Assembly: GCA_025531455.1 (NCBI GenBank)
Contig: JAMYHL010000059.1
Coordinates: forward strand, 124,001-188,000
Direction: 5' to 3'
Length of the DNA stretch: 64,000 nt
Source of the DNA: Apiotrichum sp. Y4204
Taxonomy: Eukaryota > Basidiomycota > Tremellomycetes > Trichosporonales > Trichosporonaceae
Numbering within the stretch: position 1 is the stretch's first letter; the number at the start of each line of letters is the position of its first letter. Made by a program: the position numbers and the translations under genes. Under the pieces are notes generated by a model, which worked only from the letters and a program-made list of their open reading frames with translations, ran no database searches and was not told where the DNA came from. Below are positions 45,036 to 55,978 of the stretch, in pieces.

Positions 45036-46069
45036 ATGTCATCCAGCACACCCGCATCCGAGACGGTGATTAGCAGCCCGACGCTGCGGCTGCGCGGCCA
45101 GCCGGCCCTCCAGCCATCGCCCGCAACGCCCGGCTTCCCAATAACGACTGATATTTCCGCGTCGCCATTCGCAGACGTGCAGGTCGGCGCCACGCGCACA
45201 ATGCTGCCGACCTTCGCAAGCCCCGAGGAGGAGCGCACGTACCGCAAGGAACACCTCGCGCTCGTGTTCCGCATCCTGCACCGCTTCCGGCTGGCGGAGG
45301 GCATTGCGGGACACTGCAGCGTCCGTGACCCGGTGGAGCCCGACACGTTCTGGGTGAACCCGCAGGGCAAGAGTTTTGCGCGGATGCGGCAGTCGGACCT
45401 CGTGCGCTGCCGGATAAGCGACGGGCTGGTGGTCGAGGGGCGCGCGCCGACGGACGCGAGCGCGAGCAGCATCCACTCGCAGATCTACCGCGTGCGCGGG
45501 CGGGAGGGGCCAGCGGGCATCGAGGCAATCGTACACGTCCACGGCCCGAACACCAAGGCGTTCTCATCCCTTGGCCGGGTGCTCGATATGATCTCGCAGG
45601 ACGCGTGCGCGTACCATGACGAGATGGTGCTCGTGCCGTTTGGCGGCGCCGTGTTTGATAACCGCGAAGGGGAGCGCATTGCGCGCATTGCGGGCCCGAA
45701 GCGGATTGCTATTCTCCAGAACCACGGTATCATTGCTATGGGCAAGCTGTCCATCGACGAGGCGGCGTGGTGGTGAGTGGGGAATCGATAATGTCGAGCC
45801 GCGCGGGGTCCCCTGATCGCTCGACGCTTATCCCATCTATGCTTGTTCAATTGGCTGACGGGAACAGGCAAATCAACTTTGAAATGTGCTGCAAGGCCCA
45901 GCTGCTCGCCGACGCCGCACGCCGCCCGGACGACCCCATGGTCGTCGCTGGCCCCGAGGAGATTGCATCAACAAAAGCAGAGATGGGCACGCCCGAAATG
46001 GGGTGGTTCTCCCTGGCGGCGTACATTGAGGAGGAGGAGTGGCACTCGAACGGTGACCACAAGCTGTAG
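45036..46069 (+). CDS. Class II aldolase/adducin domain protein
   Basis: Two exons (45036-45772 and 45868-46069) give 312 residues. The class II aldolase/adducin fold is shown by GHCSVRDP, the zinc ligands His167 and His169 (HVHG) and His230 (QNHGII). The typical acidic residue of true aldolases is replaced in SSIHSQIY, as in many fungal members of unknown substrate. An N-terminal 60-residue extension is not part of the fold. It may split or decarboxylate a small hydroxy-acid or sugar acid. Divergent pairing with the ammonia-lyase suggests a shared pathway, which is inference. Confidence 0.88.
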
Positions 46070-46373
46070 ACTGGCATGGAGGGGTATCTAGCATGGAAGG
46101 AGTTGTAAGCGAGCCAGCGGCCGTACATCTGTAGTGCAATGAGAGCAACGAGTAAAGTGTCTCCAAAGCAACAAGGTCCGGAGCAGTCGGAGATGTTGCT
46201 CTGAAGGCATCGAAGCGTCGGGAGCCTGTTTGGAAGAAAGAGTGAGGGCCCGCGGTCGGGATTTCCGACAAAACAGCCGACCATTGCCGCAGCCGCCATC
46301 CTTGTAATCTCACTCTTCTCGTGTGTCTCAACACTGGTTTTAGTCTAATTTTCATCTCATCCACTCCATCGGC
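46070..46373. other. Intergenic: promoter of Zn2Cys6 gene
   Basis: About 300 bp lie between the aldolase stop and the regulator start. No further feature is seen. Confidence 0.45.
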
Positions 46374-48382
46374 ATGGACGCAGCGCGGCCACAGGACGAC
46401 GAGTTTCAGCTGCAGCGCAGCCGCAACGGCTGCCTGACGTGTCGCGCGCGCCGCGTGAAATGCGACGAGGGCAGGCCGATATGCGACCGCTGCAAGAGCG
46501 GTAACCGCGAGGTGCGTCCCTTCCCACTTCTCACCCATGCCGTTTCCCACCTTCTTCCCGACCGCGCTTGCTTTCTCCCCGGGTGCCAGACTCTAACGTG
46601 TAGTGCGGATATGGACCCGAGAAGCCGCCAAATCCGCGGAAGCGGCGGAAGAAGACTGCCGCCTTTGCGGTCGCGGGGCCGCCGACTTCCCACTCCGACT
46701 CGGTCCCACCAGCAACGCCGCTCGTGGGGCCAAAGAGCGCGACGCCAATGGGATCGGTATCCATGTCGGTCACGGCATCGACGTCGGCGCTTGTCCCAGT
46801 GCCGCCGCCGCTCTTCCCGCCGATACTGAGCGGTGACATTGACTGGATCTCGTCGGACACACGACAACGACTCATGAAAGACCCGTATGTACTGGTGGAG
46901 ATGAGCCACTGACGACAGAACATTTCTCCACTACTACTTTCCGCGACTGTGAGCTCACGCATACGGGCACAAGCTGACAGCAGTGACGAGATGCTCACAT
47001 TTCGGAGCTACATTGATACTGCCGAGGACCTCATCGCGTTCATCGGGCCCTTAAACGAGCGAAGCCCGTTCAACCCATGGGTCACGGTCCACGCGCCATT
47101 GATATTCCAGCATCCTCCAGGGTATGTTACCTCTTCCGGCGACGCTAACAGCAGTGTGTCGCGGACGACTGATGCGATCCGACTGGCAGTGCTCGCTGTC
47201 GGTGCAGTGCGATTACGCTTCCGCGAAGAACCAGACAACCCTGCCAGTGCGCGCCGGATCGCGTCGCAGACGCGAGAACGTGTGCTTCACCTCCTCCAGG
47301 ATGTGATTGCCGATCCGGAACGGAACATTGACGAGGTGGAAGGCGCGCTTGCCGCAATGCTGAGCTGTACTGTCGCCTGCGTGAGTCCTCCCTTGGCCAG
47401 TGCCGTGCTGACTTCAGACACTGTCAGCGGACAACGGGTGGGATGAGATGCTGACCGGGGCCGTGAAACTGGTGGACCAGCTGGGCGGCGCAGACAAGCT
47501 CGTCGCGCGGTCTCCAAAGGATCAGTTCTCGCCGACGCGCTTCGTCCTCGAGCAGCTTGCGGTCCGCGACGTGGTCTCGTGCATGACCCTCGGCCGGCGG
47601 CCATCGATCATCCGTCAGGCGTTTGAGCCCTGGTTCTTTGAGATTGAGCGGTGTTCGGCCAAGGAAGTAGAGTGGGAGAGCATCGAGAGGCAGTTTGGTA
47701 GGTGTCACAGCAGAGCCGCGCTGACAGCAGGCGTATCCCGCGGCATGGTCGACGTGATGGCGAGGGTGAGTGCATACCCTCGGAGCTGTAGACTGCTGGA
47801 CATCTTCTCACACACAGGCATGCTCGCTCATTGGCGTCGCGCGCGAGATGAACCACGGCGAGGCACGAGCTCCACGAGAACTACAAGAGGCGGCAAACGG
47901 CCTCCTTGCCGAGCTGCAGGTATGGGACCACGGCTTCAACTACTCGCCGTTCCACGTGCGCGTGCAGTACGGCAACTCGTGCTACCGTACGGCGCTGCGA
48001 ATTGCGCTTATGCGCGATGTCTTGGGCCTGGACCACACTGACAAACGCGTCGTCTCCTCGGCGCACGCGATCATCGAGCTGGCCCGGGAGCTTGATTTTG
48101 AGAAGGGTCCAAACATGAACTGGTGCGTGTATCCGCAGACAACCACTGATATATAGGCTACTCTGGCCGCTCCTCCTGGCAGGCTTCCACATCGGGGACA
48201 ACATGGAGATGCGCACGGCGCTCCTTGATCTGCTCGAGCACCCGGGCCCGCAAATGTGCTTTGACACTCGCGCCGGCATCGGGCTGATCAAGGAATACTG
48301 GGCGGAGCAGGACCGCGGCGTGCAGCTCTCGCACTGGGAGCTGCTCAGCGGCGAGCTTCACCGCTGTCTCTTTGCGGGGTGA
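46374..48382 (+). CDS. Zn2Cys6 transcription factor, 9 exons
   Basis: The exons are 46374-46511, 46604-46884, 46919-46948, 46984-47121, 47155-47380, 47418-47697, 47731-47765, 47818-48122 and 48157-48382, giving 552 residues. The binuclear zinc cluster has cysteines at 20, 23, 30, 37, 40 and 47, the exact spacing of the family; the first intron lies directly before the sixth Cys. A basic KRRKK stretch follows as nuclear signal. The rest (RTFLHYYFPRL, and helical C-terminal half) matches the fungal-specific transcription-factor domain. Exon 3 has 30 nt, and two introns have tandem AG acceptors. The last few residues may differ if a GG|GTGAGC donor is used. Neighbours suggest control of the lyase/aldolase pair. 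Confidence 0.85.
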
Positions 48383-48721
48383 GCTTTTGCGCTGTGACTG
48401 TCTTGCGGTGCGTGCAACTATCCTGACACTTCTAGCTTCTGAAGCGGAAAGACGTCGCCCGGCGTAGCAGTGAGAGGCCACATATCAACTAACCCGACGA
48501 CGGCGAGATGAGTTATAATTGTACCATGTATGTATGCCTCGCCATGGCCTCCAACGTCCTTGTCCCACACGGCAGCAGGCCGCCCAACGCCACCAAGGCA
48601 TCTTCTTCATCACATTCCGGCTAGCCAGTCGCACGTCGCGCAAGCGTACAGCCCGTACAGTTCTCTATCATAGACGCCTGCACATATCCCAACCTCTACA
48701 CTCGCGCATCCGCGTCCTCAT
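48383..48721. other. Convergent 3' intergenic
   Basis: About 340 bp between the Zn2Cys6 gene and the methyltransferase gene. Nothing is recognised. Confidence 0.45.
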
Positions 48722-49556
48722 CTACTCTGGGCGGCGGCCCCAGACAGCCATGGTCGGTGCAGGCGGGTTCTGCGCCTCCTGACCGGGCACGCCGAACGCG
48801 GGGACGGGCTGGCCGGTGGTGGAGTGGCCGACGCGGACAAAGCCGTTGGCCATGAACATGTCCTCCATCTCCTTGGGTGTCCAGGTCGTGCGGAACTGCT
48901 TGCCGGTCACGGGCTGGGGGTGTCGGTGTCAGAACATGTTGTGTCGAGCACGAGAGCACCCCACTCACAGCTGCGTCATCATCAACGGCCTCCATGTCGG
49001 GCCGGACGCTGAGGTGGTACTTGACGCTGAGGTCTTCTCCGTCGTCGCCATGGCGGAACTCGACGACGACAAACAGGCCTCCGGGCTTGAGCACACTGCG
49101 GACACCGGCAAAAAACGTGGGCAGGTCCGAGACATGGTGCGCGACGAGGGTGCACAGCGCGACGTCGAACAGCGCGTGCGGCGGGGGCGCAGTGCGCTTC
49201 GGGTCGTCCTTTGTGGGCGAGGGGAAGGGGGCCTTGGCGGCAAACTGCTCGCCAGACTCGGGGGTGAGCTCGTGGATCCCAAACGACGCATTCGGCACAT
49301 CACGGATCATGTACTCGAGCACGGCAGCCATGGAGGGCGACGGCTCGATGGCGTACACCGACCCAAACCCGAGATGCGGCGTGACGGTGCCGACGCCGGC
49401 ACCGACCTCTATGGCGTTCAGTTTGCGGATTTCTTCGGGGGAGTAGCCTGCAGCAGCGACAGCTGCCATGACGGTCGCGGCGTTGATTGCGCCCGTGTCG
49501 CGCGCGCCGGGGCGCGATAGGTACTCGTTTCCGTCCCAGTTGTCCTCAGTGGCCAT
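48722..49556 (-). CDS. SAM-dependent methyltransferase (class I, Methyltransf_11-like)
   Basis: Two exons (49556-48969 and 48913-48722) give 259 residues. Motif I is AIEVGAGVGTVTP (residues ~48-60) for S-adenosylmethionine; FDVALCTLVAHHVSD is the post-II region and LKPGGLFVVVEF is motif III. It is a typical small-molecule methyltransferase fold of 250-280 residues; the acceptor is unknown. The ATG is placed just before EDNWDGN; a longer in-frame extension upstream is rejected because it lacks similarity and would consume the promoter. Confidence 0.85.
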
Positions 49557-50185
49557 GGTGGTTGGTAGTAAGCTGTTTGTGATCGGAAGGGAGGAATCAA
49601 CACGATGCGATGTGGGTTGTACTGGTCGGCTAACTGCGTGCCGCGTGTAGGTAGTTCTCTGTGGTCGTACATGGGTCGTACGCGCTGTCTTGTACCCCGC
49701 GGCACCCCGCGCTCGGTGTTTCCAGTTATCAATCGCCGAGCGCGCCACGACGTGCACGGGGCTCCTCGCTTGCTCGCTCGCTGGTCGTCGGCTAGAGGAC
49801 ATCAGCAACAAGGTGGGCAATGTCCAGCGACTTTGAGCCGAGGGACAGATGCAGCGGCTTCTGACGTCAATTCCGAAGTCCAGCCACAGGTCAAGCCACG
49901 GAACGAACCACAAAACTGTCAAAACACAGCTCCATGCGGCGCAACGGTCGTCGGTCATCAGAAATGCGATGTTCATATCTGCTCTCGTCCATCCACGCGT
50001 CTCATGAGTACTATTACTGATAGCCTAATTGCTGACGCGGTGCGCCTCTAATCAAAGATCACCCTCATGTTTTGGTGGGTGGAATCTCGCCTTGTGAACT
50101 CGTAAGGATCCTGCATCTCGGCTCGTCAAGGAATATGACACAATGATGGCATAACAGTCATGACTACAACCTGCACTTTCACACT
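49557..50185. other. Intergenic 630 bp
   Basis: Holds the promoter of the methyltransferase gene and the 3' end of the IDO gene. No gene is recognised. Confidence 0.45.
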
Positions 50186-51865
50186 CTACGCCGAGGCCGC
50201 GTATCCCTCCTGAAACTTCTTTCCTCCCAGCTCGACACCATCAACGTCTGACGCGGTGTGTCCACGCTCGGCCATGAGGCGGGCAACCTCGCGGGCGAGG
50301 ACACGCGCCTGCGCCTCGGCGCGGAGACCGATCTCGTCAACCATGACGCGCAGCTGCGGGTCGAGCGAGTTGCGGTCAATGAGCTCGTCGGTCTGGACAA
50401 TCATGCGCAACACGGCCTCGAGCTGGTTCGGGAGCCAGGTGACGATCGGGGAGCCGCCGGTCGCGACGGGGTGCTTTGTGTTGGCGAGAATGTAGAAGCG
50501 GGTGAACTGCCACTGAACGGTTAGTGATATTCCCACCAGCTACCAGCTTTTGTGCTGTTACTCACGTGGCGGTGGCGGAAGGCGCGGATCTGGTCGAGGT
50601 TGGCGACGTAGAGAGCGGCCGAGTTGGCGTTCTTCATCGCAAACTCGCGGATGCCGACGGCGCTCGCGCGCTGCTGGACATACTGGAGGAACTCCTGGTG
50701 GTTGCGCGGGCGGTAGGTGCGGAAGTCCTTGAGGACGTTGGTGAGCGGGTTGACGGGCATGTTGGCGGTGATCTCGAGGAGGTTGTCGCCGAGCGGGACC
50801 ATCGAGTCGTTGGCACCCGACTCGCCGCGCATCTTGAAGGGCTCCTTCGACACGCCCTCGTAAACCACGCCGTCAGGGAACATGGGCTGGTTCTTGGTGC
50901 CCATGATGAACTGTGCGTGAGCGATGACCAGTAAGCGGGGTTGGGTAAGTGACTCACAGTACGGTACGACATGTATCCCTCGGGCTTGCTGCGGCCCCAC
51001 ATGCTCTCCATGACGCCGTTGATGGTCTGGTACGCGGAGAGGAGGTTGCGCATGGCGTCGTCAAAGGCCGGGCGGTTACCCTCGGCGGCAGCATCAAGGG
51101 CCTGGAGGGACGCGGCGGTGAGGGCGCCCGAGTGGCGGACCATGGCGACGTGGACGAGGATAAAGCCGTACTCGTCGGGGTATCCGGAGAACGCACGGAT
51201 GAGGTCGAGGTTGTCGTACTCGAGACCCTTGCTTGCGTCCTTTTTCTTGTAGTTGTACAGCGCGTACGAGAGCGCGTACTCCATGAACGGGCGCTGGCCA
51301 ATCTTCTCAGCAGCCTGCACGAGCGGCACAGCAATGTTCGCCGGGAGCGTCTGCCGTCCAAGGCCGTACGTCTTGTCCTTGCGGTACTGAATGTCACAGG
51401 GCTCGAGGAGGTAGGCGGACGCGACAAAGGTGAGGTCGCGGTAGAGGGCTGAGGGGGGTTAGTGCTTGTCGTTGTGCCACTTTGGCGTCATCGCCACTCA
51501 CCGTTCAGGAGGCGCGGGTCGTGAACGTTTTCGAGGTTGTATTGCGGGAGCTCGGCGTCACACGCGGCGCCAAAGTCGCCGGTGTACAGGAGACCCTTTG
51601 ATCCGTCCTTCTTCTGGAGGCGCATGTTGTCGAGGAGCGTGTCCATCGCCTCGTACTCCTTGGGGAGGACCGCGAGGGGGTCCTCACGGGGAAGGAAGCC
51701 ATTCTTGGGGCCGACGGCGAACTGGTCCTCGGGGAAGGGGTTGGCCCACTTCTGGACCTTTGCGACGATGCTTGGGGACGCCTCGGACGCGAGCTTGCGC
51801 GGGGTCGAGGTGTTGATGCTGCGCGCGAGGCGCGGCAGACGGGTGGCGAGGCGCGTGGGGAGCAT
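50186..51865 (-). CDS. Indoleamine 2,3-dioxygenase with N-terminal mitochondrial-type presequence
   Basis: The exons are 51865-51502, 51448-50958, 50910-50566 and 50512-50186, giving 508 residues. This heme enzyme opens the indole ring of tryptophan to N-formylkynurenine, the first step of the kynurenine/NAD route. Marks are GYPDEYGFILVHVAMVRHSG in the middle, FRHRHWQFTRFYI near residue 396 with the proximal heme His, and ATGGSP after it. The first 29 residues (MLPTRLATRLPRLARS...) are rich in Arg, Ser and Leu and lack acidic residues up to the first Glu, like a mitochondrial targeting peptide; IDO enzymes are usually cytosolic. The substrate could be a relative of tryptophan. Confidence 0.9.
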
Positions 51866-53214
51866 TGGAGGGGTGGGTTGAGTGTGGCAGTGAGGAGGGA
51901 ATGGAAGTGGCAACTAGTGGTTGTGGTTGTTAGTTGTTTCTACTGGCAAGGCTGGTGCCGGCCGCGATCTACAGAGACGAGTGAATAAAAGACAATGGGG
52001 GTCTGAGGATGTGGAGCTGCAGCACATGTCTCTTAAGTACTTCTCAGTAAAACAGAACACATCCCATTCATCTGGGGCTACAGACACGTCGCCAAGATCC
52101 CACGGCGAGACAGACAGACGGAACTCGCCAGGACACAGGCCGCGGGCATGGTCCGGTGGGCAGCGGGCAGTGCTGCGCCTTGCGCGCCTGTGCTCTCACG
52201 CGGGGCGTGACGGCGAGAAACGGGCTGGCGCCAACGAGCACCCCGCGAGCGGCGGCCCAGCGGCACGAAGCGATGGGGGCATGTGGTCGAGCTACGACGA
52301 ATGTGACAACAACAACAGCATCCAGCACAAAAATACCCCCGGCCAGCTCTTGCGCCTTGTCGATATCAAGCATGCTGGATCCATTCAGGGACCCGGGGGC
52401 CCATTGACGTCTGACATGTGTCACCCCGCCATGGATGAAGAGCACTAGAGGTATCCCAGCCGCGTCTCGTAACGAGCTCGGATCGGGGCAGCTTAACCAT
52501 GTTCCTGGTAGAGGCCGGGTGCCTCACTTGGAGTGCTCCCAGAATCCTGTAACGGGAAATCCAACACAGGGGATTGGAGCTCGTATCGGGGCTGGCGACG
52601 TTTGTAATGCGGACCTCCTGGCCGGGACTGGTGTGGTCGGCGCGTAGTGGCCTTGGCGTGAAAGGATGCCTGGACGCGAGCGTCGTTACGAGCCAAATCG
52701 ATCACTGAGGGTTGCTGGTATGCTGGTACCACTGGTACGGGATCGCGCTTTGCCGACGCCCGGAAGATCTCTGATACCGCCGCCGACGACAGAGTGCCCC
52801 ACAGAGTGCGTCGCGTAACGAGGCAGCACTGACTGAACAACTACGCGAAGCAAGGGTCTGACAGAGACTCGCAGCTAACAGCTACTAAACACACATGGGT
52901 CACTGTCGCGTTGAGGGTTCAGTAGTTGATCGCGCCCTGCGCCTCCAGAGACACCAATGCCAATGCATTCCACGTCTCCGCACTGGTCGGATCTAGAAGC
53001 CCCCCCGTCGGATGGAGCTCGATACGTGGGTTCACCTCGGCGAATCGCGCCGAACACATCTCACTCCCTATCTTTTGCTCACCGGTCGGCCCGCGGTAGC
53101 CTGCCGCGGCGCGTCATATCTCGTATCTCGTATCTCCTCCACGTTGCTTTGCAGACTCAAGCCTGACATATCCCGAAATACTCTTATGATCCACAATGCT
53201 ACGCACACCCCTCT
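51866..53214. other. 1.35-kb intergenic, no recognised gene
   Basis: Promoter of the IDO gene and 3' side of the alpha/beta hydrolase. Frames up to 175 codons exist on plus (51921-52448) without motif. Nothing else is recognised. Confidence 0.45.
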
Positions 53215-54537
53215 CTACTCCGTGAGGCCCCAGCGCCAGAGCCACTCGGCCGCATGGCGGACCATATCCTGGCTGACGACGTGCCCAAACTCGGAGTCTA
53301 CCCAGGTGTCGAACGCGGCGGCCTCGGACGCGATAACCGGCCAGCGGTCGTCGGCAAGCGAGCGGGGCATGACGTTGTCGAGCCCGCCAAACACTGCGAG
53401 TATCTTTTTGCCATTATACGCCCCCGGAGCACACGGCGCGCGAAAGTACGCAAGCACGTCCTTGGGTACCGGCGACTCGGTCGTGTTTGGCGGAAGCGGC
53501 GAGTCGATCAGCCGGAAACGCAGGTTCTCGGACGGCGTCGAGCAGATCGGGACGCCGACCTTGATGCGCGGCTCGTGTCGCAGCAGGCGCCAGCAGACGT
53601 GTCCTGGAGTAAGTAACACGGATTCCAGGTAGAGGATCACGCACCGCCCATCGAGAAACCGGTCGCCATGAACTCGACGACCTGGCGCTCATCGTTCCGG
53701 AACAGCTGCGATGGGAGAAAGTCCATGATCAGCTGGTGGTCGTGCATGCCGCCCGTCACCGCCATGGACATGTACGCCGCGCTGCACGTCAGCTGGGCTG
53801 CGATAAGGTCGTGACTCACTATTCGCGCGGATACTTCTGGTACGAGAGATCGTTCTTGATCCGCCGGCGGGTGCCGTGGTTACGCGCGTCCTGCTGTCAG
53901 TCCCTTGACTAGGAGAAGACTTGTCTCCCCGTCTCTATCTTCCCATCAACTCACCACCGTCGCCACCAGGACATCACGCGTCCGCTTCCGCCCGCCGAGG
54001 GAGTCCAGCCGGTTCGCCTCGCCGATCAGGCCAGACGCCATGGGGTGCATGTCGCGCGCCTTGTTCGCCCATCCGTGAGAGAGGAGCTGCGGTCAGCGTC
54101 ATAACTTCATGAAGCGCTGGAAGTGAGTTGGAAGCACAGGCCACTGAAGGCACCCGCGCTTGTCGCTTCGGGCTTGCTTTTCTCAAACACCTCCTGAAGA
54201 ACACGGAACGCACAATAATCGCTATAGGCCGGGAGCTCCCCGCAATCTCCTCCAGCCCGAAAACCTGCACGTCGAGGTCGATGAGCGTCACCGGCGTCAT
54301 CGACACGGTCGGGTGGCCGAGGTGCAGCGGCTCCCAGTCCATGGCGTGCGCACGGTCCATCGGCCTGACTTTTTTCTTCTTGTCCGCCGCCGCCGCTGCT
54401 GCTGCGATGCGCGCGAGCGCGTCCTCCCCCGGCGCCGGGGTCGAGCTGTTCGAGTTCGAGTTGGAGCTCATACTTGGGGTTGTGCATCCAGGCGACGAAG
54501 ACGGCGTTGCTGTGTTAATGTGCTTTTTTTCTGTCAT
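53215..54537 (-). CDS. Alpha/beta hydrolase family protein
   Basis: The exons are 54537-54214, 54086-53955, 53890-53820, 53781-53645 and 53603-53215, giving 350 residues. The hydrolase core shows SRPIAIILLSHGWANK, the DARNHGTRR strand-loop, the nucleophile elbow GFSMGGH (Ser ~219) and, near the C terminus, the catalytic Asp in DNVMPRSLADDR with a likely His in FGHVV. The substrate is unknown (ester or peptide). The N-terminal ~60 residues are Ser/Asn/Ala rich and probably disordered. One acceptor is of the NAGNAG type (CAGCAG), which could add one Gln. Confidence 0.8.
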
Positions 54538-55978
54538 GGCCCGCCGCCGCTCCGGGCTCCTCGAGCCGGAGAGGGCGCTCGGATATGGCCGCGATGGAGG
54601 AGGTTGGAGAAAAACTCCACCTGTCGCTGCGTGGCGAACGCGTGTGCCACGTCGAGAACACGCTGCTGCTCCAACTGGACCCCATATACCCATACATCTG
54701 ACCAGTTAACCAGGCCACCGTCATCCTGACTTCCACTGCGCCCGTTCACACACGAGCCGGATGGGGATCTGCGGAGCCGCCAGGTGAGCTGCGAGCTGTC
54801 GGGGCGAGTTAAGTTATTAATAAGTCTATATGTCCGTGGCGGTATGCGACATCCCCGTCTCGGCGTCACTCATTGTTCCGCATCGCACCCTCTGACGCCA
54901 TCCGCCGCCGGCCCTGCCTCTTCTCGCTCGAACGGCACCTCAAAACTGACCCGACGTGTCCGGGCACTTGGTGCGGGTGTGTTGAGAAGCAATAATACGA
55001 AAGAAACAAGCAAAGCAGACGCCCATCTTCCATTTCCTCATGCGACTAACGTAGTCGAAAAGAATAAAAGGTTGCAGGATTCTGCTTTTCCTGGGCTATA
55101 TGGAATGTTGCCACCAACCACCGATTCCTGTCAGTTGAAGTCCGGGGGAGGTGTTGGTCGTGCGGAAATGGCAGCAAGCGATTTCGAGGCCGAGACTACT
55201 TTGAGACCGAAGCATTCGACGGTGCAATTGAGACAGCTCTCACTTCTCAATCGCCGTCCGATGGTCGTCCGGAGCGGTCAGTCCGTCCATGGATGGAATG
55301 GGACTCACGCAGCTGCCGCCCAAAGTCCGTCATGATCCGTGTCTGCCCTCAGCAGTCGGCATCTAGCGGCACGAGGCATGGTCCGAACACCGAGATCAGG
55401 CATTGCTGAGTGGCACCTCACTGGCTGGGGCATCTGGATATACACGTTGATGCTGGCATATCGGGTGGGGTGGGGATGGTGGAATCATGCTGTGGCACTG
55501 GGGCAGAATATTGAGAGACAAGAGGATGCCGGGGGTGCCGAGATTTGCCTGAACGAGGCGCCGTTAAGCGAGCGGCGGGGTCCCCAACGGCCCCAGTATT
55601 GCCATTGTTCCACACCCTGCTGGGAAGCGCACATGCACAAACGTCACAGTGGGCGGAGCCAGGGAGTGGCAGCTGAGCGGCTGCGGCAGACTATTCTGGA
55701 GGGCCAATGGACGGGGCCACTGGCGGCGATAACCGAGTGACGACATGGATGACGACCGCGTATCCCGCCAAACTACACGACCCCCGCCGAACCCGCCAGC
55801 ACTAACCGAGAGCGCGCCGGCCGTGCGCGCCTCGCGCAGGCATCGGGGCGGGGGAGCGCCTGCTTATCCAGCTTATCCACCCCCACGTATAAAGCCCAGA
55901 AGTGCACGCAAAAGACGCTGTTGCTCCCTCCCTCTCTCGTTCTCCGTATCCAAAAAAAAAAAGATCACGATCACGACC
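54538..55978. other. 1.4-kb divergent promoter region
   Basis: Between the hydrolase (leftward) and the aldehyde dehydrogenase (rightward). A TATA-like GTATAAAG lies near 55887. A 183-codon frame at 54784-55335 has no recognised domain. Confidence 0.45.
55887..55894 (+). promoter_or_regulatory. TATA-like element of SSADH gene
   Basis: GTATAAAG lies about 85-92 bp upstream of the ATG at 55979; a run of A (10) lies just upstream of the start. Confidence 0.45.

Noticed and set aside
49557..49976. 140-codon N-terminal extension of the methyltransferase
   Set aside because: It lacks methyltransferase features and would use the promoter region; the ATG before EDNWDGN fits family length.
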